Shown here one piece after another: positions 33,420 through 42,003 of a DNA stretch of 64,000 bases (position 1 is the stretch's first letter; every line of letters begins with the position of its first letter). This stretch comes from UBA8190 sp003453695. Its GTDB lineage: Bacteria; Actinomycetota; Acidimicrobiia; Acidimicrobiales; UBA8190. The position numbers and the translations under genes are program-made. The DNA is taken from contig DAIRBY010000005.1 in the NCBI GenBank assembly GCA_036796975.1, positions 1 to 64,000 of the forward strand, in the 5' to 3' direction. The notes beneath the pieces were generated by a model that was not told the origin of the DNA, searched no databases, and was given only the letters and a program-made list of their open reading frames with translations.

Positions 33420-34097
33420 ATGACGCTCCAGGCCGAGCGTGGGAGACAACGGGACGGCGAGCCGCCGGGGCGGTCCGCCGCAGCCGAGCGCTCCGGGACC
33501 GACACCGCCGAGCGACTGGTCGGGGCGGCACGCGCCCTGATGTGGGAGGCGGGCGGCCCCATCTTCACGGTGAGCCAGGTGGTGTCGGCGGCGGGCAGCT
33601 CGCTCAAGAGCTTCTACCGCTGCTTCGGCTCCAAGGACGAGCTGCTCGTGGCCCTGTTCGCCGACGACGCCCGGCGCGGCGCCGAGGTCCTGTCCGCCAT
33701 GGTGGACGCCCGGCCCACCGACGACCGGCTGCGCACCGCCGTCGTCGGGCTGTTCAGCCTCCTGCAGGTGGACGGGCGCCGGCCGTATGCCGCCGCCCTG
33801 GTCGCCGAGCACCTCCGCCTGGTGCAGAGCCGGCCCGCCGACCTCACTGCCGTGCTCGCCCCGCTCGTGCAGCTCATCGAAGCCGAGCTCGAGGCGGCGG
33901 CCCGGCGCGGCGAGATCCACTCCGAGGACCCAGCCACCGACGCCCGGACCGTCTTCCATCTCGTGCTCTCGCATCTGCACGCCCTCGTGTGGCACCAGAT
34001 CGACGACGACCCGGCGATGGTGTCGGACCGGTTGTGGGACTTCTGCTCGGCGGCGCTCTCCCTGGCGGTGGCCGGACGTCAGGCGGACGCGCCATGA
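33420..34097 (+). CDS. TetR/AcrR family transcriptional regulator
   Basis: The product has 225 residues. After a short charged N-terminus comes the helix-turn-helix domain: RLVGAARALMWEAGG, FTVSQVVSAAGSSLKSFYRCFGSKDELL. The ligand domain contains LVAEHLRLVQSRPADL and is of normal size. The ATG at 33420 is supported by a -10-like box 8 nt upstream, consistent with a leaderless message. Its stop overlaps the start of the first amidohydrolase (ATGA), so it leads its own operon. Autoregulation through the palindrome at 33381 is a likely but untested reading. Confidence 0.9.
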   Translation: MTLQAERGRQRDGEPPGRSAAAERSGTDTAERLVGAARALMWEAGGPIFTVSQVVSAAGSSLKSFYRCFGSKDELLVALFADDARRGAEVLSAMVDARPTDDRLRTAVVGLFSLLQVDGRRPYAAALVAEHLRLVQSRPADLTAVLAPLVQLIEAELEAAARRGEIHSEDPATDARTVFHLVLSHLHALVWHQIDDDPAMVSDRLWDFCSAALSLAVAGRQADAP

Positions 34098-35311
34098 CCT
34101 CGCCGCTGCTCCTCCCCGACCCCGCTCCACGGCCCATACGGGTGCCGGTCATCTCGGTCGACGATCACCTGATCGAGCCGCCCGACATGTTCGAGGGCCG
34201 CCTGCCGCAGTCCATGGCCGATCGCGCTCCGCGCATCGTCGAGAACCAGGACGGGACCCAGTACTGGCTGTACGAAGGTCGCAGCTATCCGAACGTGGGG
34301 CTCAACGCTGTTGCGGGGCGGGCCCGGGACAGCTGGAGCATGGACCCGTCACGCTTCGACGAGATGCGGCCCGGCTGCTACGACATCCATGCCCGCGTGG
34401 TCGACATGGACGTGAACGGGGTGTGGGCGTCGCTGTGCTTCCCGTCGCTCGTCGCCGGGTTCTGCGGCTCGGTGTTCATGCGCTCCGACGACAAGGAGCT
34501 GGGGCTGGCGTGCCTGCGGGCGTGGAACGACTGGCACATCGAGGTGTGGGCGGGGACCTACCCCGAGCGCATCATCCCCTTGCAGCTTCCCTGGTTGGCC
34601 GACATCGAGCTGGGCACCGAGGAGATCCGTGCCAACGCGGCACGTGGCTTCAAGGCGGTGAGCTTCCCCGAGTTCCCGGCCCAGCTGGGACTGCCGCCCA
34701 TCTTCAGCAGGGCGTGGGACCCCTTCTTCGCCGCCTGCGCCGAGACGGGCACCGTGGTCTGCCTCCACACCGGCGCGTCGGCGTGGGCGCCGCTGCCCTC
34801 GCCGGGGCCACCATTCGAGCTGTTGCCCACCCTGTTCCCCGTCAACGCCCTCATCGCCGCCGCCGAGTGGCTGTGGTCGGGTTTGCCGGTGCGGGTCCCC
34901 GGCCTGGCGGTGGCGCTGTCGGAGGGGGGCATCGGCTGGGTGCCCATGCTGCTCGACCGGGTCGACTACGTGCTCGCCCACTCGGCGTCGGGCAACGAGA
35001 GCGGCGCCTGGCACTCCGACCTGCTCCCCAGCGAAGTGCTGCGCCGCAACTTCTGGTTCTGCTCCATCGACGACCCGTCGCTGGTGGAGCTGCGCCATGT
35101 CATCGGCGTCGACCACATCATGGTGGAGAGCGACTACCCCCACGCCGACTCGACATGGCCCGACACCCAGGCGGTGCTCGAGAAGACGCTGGGCTCGTTG
35201 CCCGAGGCCGAGCTGCGCCTGATGGCGTACGGCAATGCCGCCACCCTGTTCCGCCACCCCCTTCCCGACAGGGACGACTGGCGACAACTCCCGACGGAGG
35301 TGACGGCGTGA
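34094..35311 (+). CDS. Amidohydrolase_2 family metal-dependent hydrolase
   Basis: At 405 residues this barrel protein carries VISVDDHLIEPPDMFEG at the N-terminus, VVCLHTGASAWAP in mid-barrel and VESDYPHADSTWPDT near the C-terminus, the usual Amidohydrolase_2 layout. It overlaps the tetR stop at its start and the next amidohydrolase at its stop (GTGA). Two adjacent, clearly related but non-identical copies suggest paired or sequential hydrolase steps, or a heteromer. The reaction is not readable. Confidence 0.88.
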   Translation: MTSPLLLPDPAPRPIRVPVISVDDHLIEPPDMFEGRLPQSMADRAPRIVENQDGTQYWLYEGRSYPNVGLNAVAGRARDSWSMDPSRFDEMRPGCYDIHARVVDMDVNGVWASLCFPSLVAGFCGSVFMRSDDKELGLACLRAWNDWHIEVWAGTYPERIIPLQLPWLADIELGTEEIRANAARGFKAVSFPEFPAQLGLPPIFSRAWDPFFAACAETGTVVCLHTGASAWAPLPSPGPPFELLPTLFPVNALIAAAEWLWSGLPVRVPGLAVALSEGGIGWVPMLLDRVDYVLAHSASGNESGAWHSDLLPSEVLRRNFWFCSIDDPSLVELRHVIGVDHIMVESDYPHADSTWPDTQAVLEKTLGSLPEAELRLMAYGNAATLFRHPLPDRDDWRQLPTEVTA

Positions 35312-36480
35312 GACACCGTTTGTCAACCACCGCCGACCATTCGGCCGACAACCGCACCACGAGCGACGCAGCCCTGGTGGTCGACGCCGACGGCCATGTG
35401 GTGGAGCCCATGACGGCGTGGGAGCCGGTCCCCGAAGCACACCGTCCCACCATCCATCGCGACCGGCACGGCTACGAGCACGTCGTGGTGGACGGGACCG
35501 AGATCCTGGCCGTGCCCATCGGCACGCTGGCCACGCCGGGGGGACGGTTCTCCGACCCGGACGCCTTCCGCAGCCTCGAGGAGGCCCTCCCCGGCGGCAG
35601 CGACCCCAAAGCGCGCCTCGAAGACATGGACGTAGAGGGCATCGACCAGGCCGTGCTCTTCCCGTCGGTGGGGCTGTACTTCTGGGCCCTCGACGACCCG
35701 GCTCCCGCCGTCTCCATCGCCCGCGCCTACAACGACTGGCTGGCCTCCTACTGCGCCGACGATCCCAGGCGGCTGTTCGGGGCGGCCATGCTGCCCATGC
35801 AGGACCCACGAGCGGCGGCGGTCGAGCTGCGCCGTGCCCACGACGAGCTCGGCTTCCCGGCCGCCTTCGTGCGTCCCAACCCCTGCTGCGGGCGGAGCCT
35901 GTCCGATGCCGCCTACGAGCCGGTGTGGGAAGCCGCCGAAGAAACAGGAACGGCGATCGGCGTGCACGAAGGCAGCTCGGTGATCCTCCCCACCTTGGGC
36001 GCCGACCGGCCCTTCAACCCGCTCGTGCTCCACGCCGTGTCGCACAGCTTCGAAGAGATGCTGGCGTGTGCCCAGCTCATCGCCTTCGGCGTGCTCGAGC
36101 GTCACCCCGGCCTGCGCGTGGTCTTCCTCGAGTCGGGCGGCGGATGGGCGCCGTTCTGGACGGAGCGCCTCGACGAGCAGGCCGAGAGCTTCGGCGACTT
36201 CTGCCCGGACATGAAGCTCAAGCCCAGTGAGTACTTCGCCCGCCAGTGCTGGATCAGCTTCGAGGTCGAGGAGCGGACCCTTCCCCTTCTGGCGCCCGTT
36301 CTCGGCACCGGCCGCGTCGTGTGGGGATCGGACTATCCGCACCACGACGCCACCTTCCCCGGTGCGGTCGACGCCCTGCGGCGCACCATCGCCCCCATGG
36401 CCGAGAAGGAACGGGCGCTGGTGCTCGGCGCCAACGCCGCCGAGCTGTACCGCCTCCCCCCAGGCAGAGCACCGAGGTGA
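35308..36480 (+). CDS. Amidohydrolase_2 family metal-dependent hydrolase
   Basis: This 390-residue protein is a second family member in the same operon. Landmarks are VVDADGHVVEPMTAWE, GIDQAVLFPS, GVHEGSS and VVWGSDYPHHDATFPG. Its sequence is closer to the 27858 protein (for example LRVVFLESGGGWAPFW versus LRVAFLEAGAGWLPWF) than to its neighbour at 34094. GTG 35308 overlaps the preceding stop. A ligase follows 10 bp later, so the acid product may be activated to a CoA ester; this is inference. Confidence 0.88.
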   Translation: MRHRLSTTADHSADNRTTSDAALVVDADGHVVEPMTAWEPVPEAHRPTIHRDRHGYEHVVVDGTEILAVPIGTLATPGGRFSDPDAFRSLEEALPGGSDPKARLEDMDVEGIDQAVLFPSVGLYFWALDDPAPAVSIARAYNDWLASYCADDPRRLFGAAMLPMQDPRAAAVELRRAHDELGFPAAFVRPNPCCGRSLSDAAYEPVWEAAEETGTAIGVHEGSSVILPTLGADRPFNPLVLHAVSHSFEEMLACAQLIAFGVLERHPGLRVVFLESGGGWAPFWTERLDEQAESFGDFCPDMKLKPSEYFARQCWISFEVEERTLPLLAPVLGTGRVVWGSDYPHHDATFPGAVDALRRTIAPMAEKERALVLGANAAELYRLPPGRAPR

Positions 36481-36490
36481 GAGCGACGAG

Positions 36491-38068
36491 GTGAGCGAGG
36501 TCCTCGACGCGAGCGGCCTGGCCGAGGTGGTGAGAGACGCGGGACGCAGGTACGGGACGCACCCGCTGTACGTCACGGAGGACGGCGGCGTCCTCAGCTA
36601 CTCGCAGCTCGACACCGGCTCCGACCGGCTGGCCGCAGGCTTGGGGCGCCGCGGCATCGGGGTCGGGGACGTGGTGGCCCTCCTCCTCCCCTCGGGCCCG
36701 CACTACGCGCTGTGCTACGCGGCGCTGGCCAAGCTGGGAGCCATCACCGCCGGAGTGAACGAGCGTCTGTCCCCGCCCGAGCGCGGCGCCTGTGTGTCGG
36801 TGGCGAGCCCCCGCCTGGTGATCGGCACGCCGGCGCTGTTGGACGGCATCGATCCCGCCTCCAAGGCGGACACCGAGTTCGTCGCCTTAGAGCTCTCCTC
36901 CCCCGTCGGGGACGACGACGCCCTCGGGGGCCTGGCGCCGCTGGCCGCAGCGGACGCGGACGTGCCCGCACTCGACCCCGACCCCGACCGCCCGGTGGCC
37001 ATCGTCTTCACCTCCGGCACCACCGGGATGCCCAAGGGTGCGGTGTTCGCCGGGCGGCAACTGGACGCCATCTCGGAGGTCGACGGCGGAAGGCGGTGGG
37101 GTGGTGGCGGCAGGGGCATCTCCTCGACCTCCTTCGCCCATCTGGGCACCATGACCAAGCTCCCCCAGGTGCTGCGCGCCGGTGGCACCAGCTACGTGAT
37201 GGCCAAGTGGTCGGCAGCGGCCGCCCTCGAGCTGGTGGAACGCCGCCGCATCACCACCATCGGCGGCATCCCCACCCAGGTGGCGCTCATGCTGCGCCAC
37301 GAACGCTTCACCGCCACCGACGTCTCGAGCGTGGGGCTCGTGGCCCTGGGGGGAGGGCCGTCGACGGCGAGCCTCGTGCGCGAGGCGCGCGCCGGGTTCG
37401 GGGCGCCGGTGGTGGTGCGCTACACGTGCACCGAGGCGGGTGTCGGCGTGGGCACCATGCCCGACGATCCCGACGAGGACGCCGAAGAGACGGTGGGCAG
37501 GGCCCGCCACGGCGTGGAGCTCACGGTCCGAGACGAAGCCGGGGGCCCGCTGGCCGGCGGTGAGGTCGGCGAGGTCTGCCTCAGGTCGGCGGCAACCATG
37601 ACCGGGTACTGGCGGGACCCCGGGGCCACGGCGGCGGTGTTCACCGCTGACGGCGCGGTGCGCACCGGCGACCTGGGGTACCTCGACGACCGGGGGCGGC
37701 TGCACCTGTCGGGACGGGCCAAGGAGATGTACGTCCGCGGCGGCTACAACGTCTTCCCCCTCGAGGTCGAGTCCGTGCTCGAGGGCCACCCCCAGGTGGC
37801 GCACGTGGCAGTCGCTCCCCGGGCCGATCCGGTCATGGGGGAGATCGGCGTGGCCGTGGTGGTGGCGCGTCACGGGCACGATGCCCCCACCCTCGAAGCG
37901 CTCCGCGACTTCGCCGGCGCCCAGCTGGCGGCCCACAAGCTTCCCGAGGCCGTGGTCGTGGTGCACGAGCTGCCCCGCACGGCGATGGAGAAGGTGGACC
38001 GCCGGGCCCTGGCCGAGATCGCCGCCGGGCCCCCCCACGAACGCTTCAGTCCGTCGACAGCGCGGTGA
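36491..38068 (+). CDS. AMP-forming acyl-CoA synthetase
   Basis: A complete ANL ligase of 525 residues. VFTSGTTGMPKGAVF is the ATP-binding loop (about residue 176); YTCTEAG, RTGDLGYLDDRGRLHLSGR, the hinge MYVRGGYNVFPLEVE and the lysine motif TAMEKVDRRAL follow. A glycine-rich loop GGRRWGGGGRG is inserted near residue 200. The GTG at 36491 has GACGAG upstream but no strong Shine-Dalgarno. It ends the TetR-led operon and overlaps the convergent SDR gene by 23 bp. Confidence 0.9.
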   Translation: MSEVLDASGLAEVVRDAGRRYGTHPLYVTEDGGVLSYSQLDTGSDRLAAGLGRRGIGVGDVVALLLPSGPHYALCYAALAKLGAITAGVNERLSPPERGACVSVASPRLVIGTPALLDGIDPASKADTEFVALELSSPVGDDDALGGLAPLAAADADVPALDPDPDRPVAIVFTSGTTGMPKGAVFAGRQLDAISEVDGGRRWGGGGRGISSTSFAHLGTMTKLPQVLRAGGTSYVMAKWSAAAALELVERRRITTIGGIPTQVALMLRHERFTATDVSSVGLVALGGGPSTASLVREARAGFGAPVVVRYTCTEAGVGVGTMPDDPDEDAEETVGRARHGVELTVRDEAGGPLAGGEVGEVCLRSAATMTGYWRDPGATAAVFTADGAVRTGDLGYLDDRGRLHLSGRAKEMYVRGGYNVFPLEVESVLEGHPQVAHVAVAPRADPVMGEIGVAVVVARHGHDAPTLEALRDFAGAQLAAHKLPEAVVVVHELPRTAMEKVDRRALAEIAAGPPHERFSPSTAR

Positions 38069-38834
38069 GATCCACGTCGTCGGGCCCCTCCTCGGCGACC
38101 AGGGCGTCGAGCACGGCGGCGGCGGTCTGCTCGGCGCTCCACACCGGGCCCTCGAGGTAGCCCCCGTTCGCCCAGGCCGTCACCGCCTCCGACGCGGCGG
38201 CCTTCTCCCACCCGTCGGCGAAGGGGGTGGTCGTGTTGGGCACGACCACGTCGAGCACCCGCAGCCACGGCTCCTCACCCCGCAGCCCCCGCGCCACGGT
38301 GGCGAGGGCGGCCTTGGAGGCGGCGTAGGGGACGATCCCGGGCCACGGTCGCTCCACGATGTGCGTGGACAGCACCACCACCGACGGCCGGGGCCCGCTC
38401 GCTCCGTGGGCGTCGCGCAGCGGCTGCAGGGCGCCGGCCAGCACCAGGGCGCCGCCCACGACGTTGGTGGCGAGCACCACCTCCCACTCCTCGGCGGAAG
38501 CGTCCGAGAGGCGTCCGAGCGGCGCCACCCCAGAGGAGAAGACGACCGTGTCGAGCCCGCCGAGCAGCTGGGCGGCGTCGGCTGCGACCGAGCGCGCCGC
38601 TTGCGGCTCGGTCACGTCACACCACAGTCGCTGCGCGGCCCCGCCCGCCGCCTTGGCCTGCGACACCGTGGCCTCGAGCTCGTCGAGCCGGCGCGCCGCC
38701 ACGGCCACGGCAGCGCCGGCCCCGGCCGCCAGCAGCGCCAGCGCCCGCCCGATCCCCGAGGACGCACCCACGACGAGCATGCGCCGGCCGCGCAGGGCCG
38801 GCCAGCGCTCGCTCGGGGCCGGCGACGACGTCAC
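38046..38834 (-). CDS. short-chain dehydrogenase/reductase
   Basis: In this 262-residue SDR the cofactor motif is VVGASSGIGRAL (about residues 21-32), with SSGVAPLG in place of the usual NNAG and a catalytic YAASK. The NNAG change is unusual but tolerated in some SDRs. GTG 38834 begins 31 bp before the divergent operator at 38866, so the palindrome might control this gene as well as the DUF35 gene. The substrate is unknown. Confidence 0.85.
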   Translation of the reverse strand: MTSSPAPSERWPALRGRRMLVVGASSGIGRALALLAAGAGAAVAVAARRLDELEATVSQAKAAGGAAQRLWCDVTEPQAARSVAADAAQLLGGLDTVVFSSGVAPLGRLSDASAEEWEVVLATNVVGGALVLAGALQPLRDAHGASGPRPSVVVLSTHIVERPWPGIVPYAASKAALATVARGLRGEEPWLRVLDVVVPNTTTPFADGWEKAAASEAVTAWANGGYLEGPVWSAEQTAAAVLDALVAEEGPDDVDLTALSTD

Positions 38835-38865
38835 GGCGCGGCAGCGTACCGAAGCCGTGGCGAAG

Positions 38866-38881
38866 CTGACGGCGGTGTCAG
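38866..38881. promoter_or_regulatory. palindromic operator CTGACGGCGGTGTCAG, site 2
   Basis: This 16-mer is identical to site 1 at 8604-8619, in the same orientation. It lies between the divergent SDR (start 38834) and DUF35 (start 38913) genes, 17 bp before a -10-like TACAGT (38899-38904), which is 8 nt before the DUF35 ATG. Identity of a 16-mer at two unlinked promoters is strong evidence for a shared binding protein. Confidence 0.65.
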
Positions 38882-38912
38882 GAGCGGTGGGCCCGCAGTA
38901 CAGTGCGCCCCC

Positions 38913-39425
38913 ATGTCAGAGGCGGCCTCGGCGTCAGACCCGGAGACCACGACGGGCACGGCGCTCGGGCGGGGTCCCGCCATCCGGGTGCTCCCCCGGC
39001 TCGACGGCGCCAACCGCTTCTTCTGGACCTCGGGCGCACAGGGCGTGCTGCGTTTCCTCCGTTGCGAGCGGTGCCGGCGCTACGTGCACCCTCCGGCGCC
39101 CCTCTGCCCGTACTGCGAGGACGGCCAGGGCCGCCTCGAGCCCGAAGCGGTGAGCGGACGGGGGCGACTGCACTCCTTCACGGTGAACTACCAGCAGTGG
39201 ATCCCCGACGACGGGCCGTACGTGGTCGGGCTGGTCACCATCGACGAGCAGGACGACGTCCGGCTCATGACCAACATCGTCGACTGCGCGGCGGCGGAGC
39301 TCGAAGCCGAGATGCCCGTCGAAGTCACCTTCGAACAGCACGAAGACGTGTGGCTCCCGCTCTTCCGTCCCGCTGGCGGACGCGCCGGCGCAGCCGCCGG
39401 CGAACCCGCGGGCGGTTCGAGGTGA
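38913..39425 (+). CDS. DUF35/OB-fold protein with zinc ribbon
   Basis: The 170-residue product has the zinc ribbon CERCRRYVHPPAPLCPYC (about residues 51-68) and an OB-fold with GRGRLHSFTVNYQQW and YVVGLVTIDEQDDVRLMTN. It ends in a Gly/Ala-rich tail. ATG 38913 fits a leaderless start from TACAGT. Its stop overlaps the thiolase-like start (GTGA), matching the DUF35-Ltp arrangement of steroid side-chain aldolases, where the DUF35 part helps bind the CoA ester. Confidence 0.87.
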   Translation: MSEAASASDPETTTGTALGRGPAIRVLPRLDGANRFFWTSGAQGVLRFLRCERCRRYVHPPAPLCPYCEDGQGRLEPEAVSGRGRLHSFTVNYQQWIPDDGPYVVGLVTIDEQDDVRLMTNIVDCAAAELEAEMPVEVTFEQHEDVWLPLFRPAGGRAGAAAGEPAGGSR

Positions 39426-40630
39426 CCGACTTCTTGGAGCGCCGGGCCATCATCTCGGGCATCGGCCAGTCGAAGATCGGGCGGCGGCTGGGGCGAAGCG
39501 CCGTCGACCTCACCGTCGAAGCGGGGCTGGCCGCCATCGCCGACGCCGGCCTCACCCGCGACGACATCGACGGGCTGGCCACCTATCCGGGCGGCGGCAT
39601 GGGCGGCGAGGCGTTCGCCGGGCCCACCAGCCCCGAGGTGCAGGACGCCATGCGGCTCAAGCTGAACTGGCACGACGGGGGTGGAGAGGGCCCGGGACAG
39701 ATCCGGGCCGTGTTCGCCGCCTGTCTGGCGGTGGCGGCGGGGCTGGCGCGCCACGTGCTCGTCTACCGCACCGTGACCGAGTCCACGGCCCAGGGCAGCG
39801 GGGGCCGGCAGGGCATCGGCGGGGCGGTGAGCGGAGGAGGACGGATCCCCCGCTTCAGCGGTTCGTTCCAGTGGATGCTGCCCTTCGGGGCGGTGTCGGC
39901 GGCCAACTGGCTGGCGCTCGTGGCCACCCGGCGCATGCACGAGTTCGGCCTGCGCCGCGACCAGCTGGCCTGGATCGCCCTCAACGGGCGGGCCAATGCG
40001 GCGCGCAACCCCATCGCCGTCTACCGCGACCCCATGACGCTCGACGACTACATGGCCGTGCGCATGGTGACGACACCGCTGTGCCTGTACGACTGCGACG
40101 CCCCCTGCGACGGCTCGACGGCGGTGGTGGTGTCCCACGCCGACTACGCGCCCGACGCCCCCAATCCCGCCTGCCACGTGAACGCCATCGGCACCGCCCT
40201 GCGGGGACGGCCCAGCTGGGACCAGTTCGACGACATGACCACGATGGCGGCGCGCGACGCGGCGGCGAGCATGTGGAAGCGCACCGACCTGCGCCCCGCC
40301 GACGTCGACACCGCCCAGCTCTACGACGGCTTCAGCATCATCACCATGGTGTGGCTGGAAGAGCTCGGCTTCTGTGGAAAGGGGGAGAGCGGGGCCTTCG
40401 TGGACGGAGGCCGCTCCATCGCCCTCGAAGGGCCGCTGGCGCTCAACACGAGCGGTGGCCAGCTCTCGGCCGGACGCCTTCACGGCTTCGGGCTCCTGCA
40501 CGAGGCGTGTGTGCAGCTACGCGGGCAGGGCGGGGAGCGCCAGATCCCCCGCCAGCCCGAGGTGGCGGTGGTGGCCAACGGCGGCGGGCCCATCGCCGGC
40601 TCCATGCTCCTCACCCGGGGCGCCGGCTGA
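39422..40630 (+). CDS. thiolase-superfamily lipid-transfer protein (Ltp2-like, candidate aldolase)
   Basis: A 402-residue thiolase-fold protein. The region that is HDCF in thiolases reads QLYDGFSIITMVWLEELGFC, with a Tyr as in Ltp2-type retro-aldolases. The GHP segment is replaced by NTSGGQLSAGRLHGFG. Cys is present in AVFAACLAVAAG but the full thiolase set is not. Together with the coupled DUF35 gene this supports a C-C bond-cleaving aldolase on a CoA ester rather than a thiolase. GTG 39422 overlaps the DUF35 stop. The steroid assignment is inference. Confidence 0.85.
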   Translation: MTDFLERRAIISGIGQSKIGRRLGRSAVDLTVEAGLAAIADAGLTRDDIDGLATYPGGGMGGEAFAGPTSPEVQDAMRLKLNWHDGGGEGPGQIRAVFAACLAVAAGLARHVLVYRTVTESTAQGSGGRQGIGGAVSGGGRIPRFSGSFQWMLPFGAVSAANWLALVATRRMHEFGLRRDQLAWIALNGRANAARNPIAVYRDPMTLDDYMAVRMVTTPLCLYDCDAPCDGSTAVVVSHADYAPDAPNPACHVNAIGTALRGRPSWDQFDDMTTMAARDAAASMWKRTDLRPADVDTAQLYDGFSIITMVWLEELGFCGKGESGAFVDGGRSIALEGPLALNTSGGQLSAGRLHGFGLLHEACVQLRGQGGERQIPRQPEVAVVANGGGPIAGSMLLTRGAG

Positions 40631-40654
40631 CCTTCCCGGGATCGCCGGCTGACC

Positions 40655-40668
40655 TCTCTATATAGAGA
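40655..40668. promoter_or_regulatory. AT-rich perfect palindrome TCTCTATATAGAGA
   Basis: This 14-bp perfect inverted repeat stands out in DNA of very high GC. It lies 25 bp after the thiolase-like stop and about 38 bp before the operator at 40706. It contains TATA steps that could serve as a -10 or as an operator for another regulator. Its role is not readable. Confidence 0.4.
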
Positions 40669-40705
40669 AAGGCGCGGGCAAGGTCCTGCGCCCGGGGCCC
40701 AATCT

Positions 40706-40721
40706 CTGACACCGATGTCAG
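40706..40721. promoter_or_regulatory. palindromic operator CTGACACCGATGTCAG, site 3
   Basis: The arms CTGACA and TGTCAG flank four bases. Four bases later comes a -10-like TACGAT (40726-40731), which is 8 nt before the ACAD GTG at 40740. The compact arrangement suggests repression by blocking the promoter. Fifteen of sixteen bases match site 5 at 56933. Confidence 0.68.
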
Positions 40722-40739
40722 GGACTACGATCCCCGGGC

Positions 40740-41942
40740 GTGCAGCTGCACTACGACGAGGAGACGGAGCGCTTCCGGGTGGAGCTCCGGGCCTTCTTCG
40801 AGGCCAACCTCCCCGCTCCCGACGAGCGCACCGAGCGGGTCCGCTCGTCTGCCCACATCCCCGAGTGGGCCCGGCGCTGGCAGCGGCTCTTGTTCGACTC
40901 CGGGTGGCTGGTCCCGGGGTGGCCGCCCGAGCTGGGCGGCCGCAACGCCACGCCCGTGCAGCAGATGGTCTACTTCGAGGAACTGGTCCGGCTCGGGGTG
41001 CCCCGCTCCTGCAACCCGCAGGGGTTGTCGATCATCACCCCCTCCATCCTCGACTTCGGGACCGAGGAGCAGAAGGAGCGCTACGTCCTTCCCACCCTTC
41101 GGGCCGAGATCAGCTGGTGCCTGGGGATGAGCGAGCCCAACGCCGGCAGCGACCTCGCCGGCCTGCGCACCCGTGCCGAACTGCACGGAGATCACTTCGT
41201 CGTGAACGGCCAGAAGGTGTGGACGTCGGGGGCGCACGACGCCGACTTCTGCTTCTGTTTCGTACGAACCGATCCCCAGGCGGCCAAGCACGCCGGCATC
41301 AGCGTCCTCATCATCGACATGGGCACGGCCGGTGTCGAGACCCGGCCGCTCGCCGACCTCACCGACCCCGAGCACGCCGACTTCAACGAGGTCTTCTTCA
41401 GCGACGTAGAGGTGCCGGCGGAGAACCTGGTGGGTGAGCTCCACCACGGCTGGGCCATCGCCGGCGGCTCACTGGCACACGAACGGGGCATGCTCTGGAT
41501 CGCCGAGTCCACGGGCCTCGAGCGCATCATCCAGCGGGTGGTCGACACGGCTCGGGACCCGCTCCCGGGCGGGACGTGGCTGGCGGAGGACGCCTTGTTG
41601 CGCGACACCGTGGCCCGTGCCTATGTGCAGGCGCAGGCGCTCAAGCTCCTCGGCTACCGGGGCTTCGCCAAGTTCGCCAAGGGCCAGAAGTCTCCCGAGC
41701 ACTCCGTGCTCAAGCTCCTGGGAAGCGAGCTGCGCCGCAACCTCGCCCTCGACGTCGGCGAGGCCATGGGGCCGGCCGGCATCGACACCGACCGAGACGA
41801 CGCCCCCGCCATCGGACGGCGCGACGACCAGGCCTGGCTCATGCAATGGCTCCAGTCCTTCTCGGGGACCATCGCCGGCGGGACGTCGGAGATCCAGCGC
41901 AACATCATCGCCGAACGGGTGCTCGGCCTGCCCCGGCGCTGA
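40740..41942 (+). CDS. acyl-CoA dehydrogenase
   Basis: This ACAD of 400 residues shows WCLGMSEPNAGSDLAG, GQKVWTSGAHDADFCF, DFNEVFFSDVEVP and C-terminal AGGTSEIQRNIIAERVLGLPRR. The GTG start at 40740 has no Shine-Dalgarno but sits 8 nt after TACGAT, so a leaderless start is likely. It is the first gene of an operon with two acyl-activating proteins (42004, 43323) and is directly downstream of an operator of the CTGAC-N6-GTCAG set. Chain type and substrate are unknown. Confidence 0.9.
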   Translation: MQLHYDEETERFRVELRAFFEANLPAPDERTERVRSSAHIPEWARRWQRLLFDSGWLVPGWPPELGGRNATPVQQMVYFEELVRLGVPRSCNPQGLSIITPSILDFGTEEQKERYVLPTLRAEISWCLGMSEPNAGSDLAGLRTRAELHGDHFVVNGQKVWTSGAHDADFCFCFVRTDPQAAKHAGISVLIIDMGTAGVETRPLADLTDPEHADFNEVFFSDVEVPAENLVGELHHGWAIAGGSLAHERGMLWIAESTGLERIIQRVVDTARDPLPGGTWLAEDALLRDTVARAYVQAQALKLLGYRGFAKFAKGQKSPEHSVLKLLGSELRRNLALDVGEAMGPAGIDTDRDDAPAIGRRDDQAWLMQWLQSFSGTIAGGTSEIQRNIIAERVLGLPRR

Positions 41943-42003
41943 GGGGACGCGGCACCAGGTCGCCTGCAGGGCGGACACCGAACACAGGAGGGGAAACGCA
42001 ACC

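Noticed and set aside
31844..33607. Fusion of the deacylase frame with a long N-terminal extension
   Set aside because: The extension is an out-of-frame shadow of the aldehyde dehydrogenase; the deacylase starts at ATG 31843 with a motif-bearing N-terminus.
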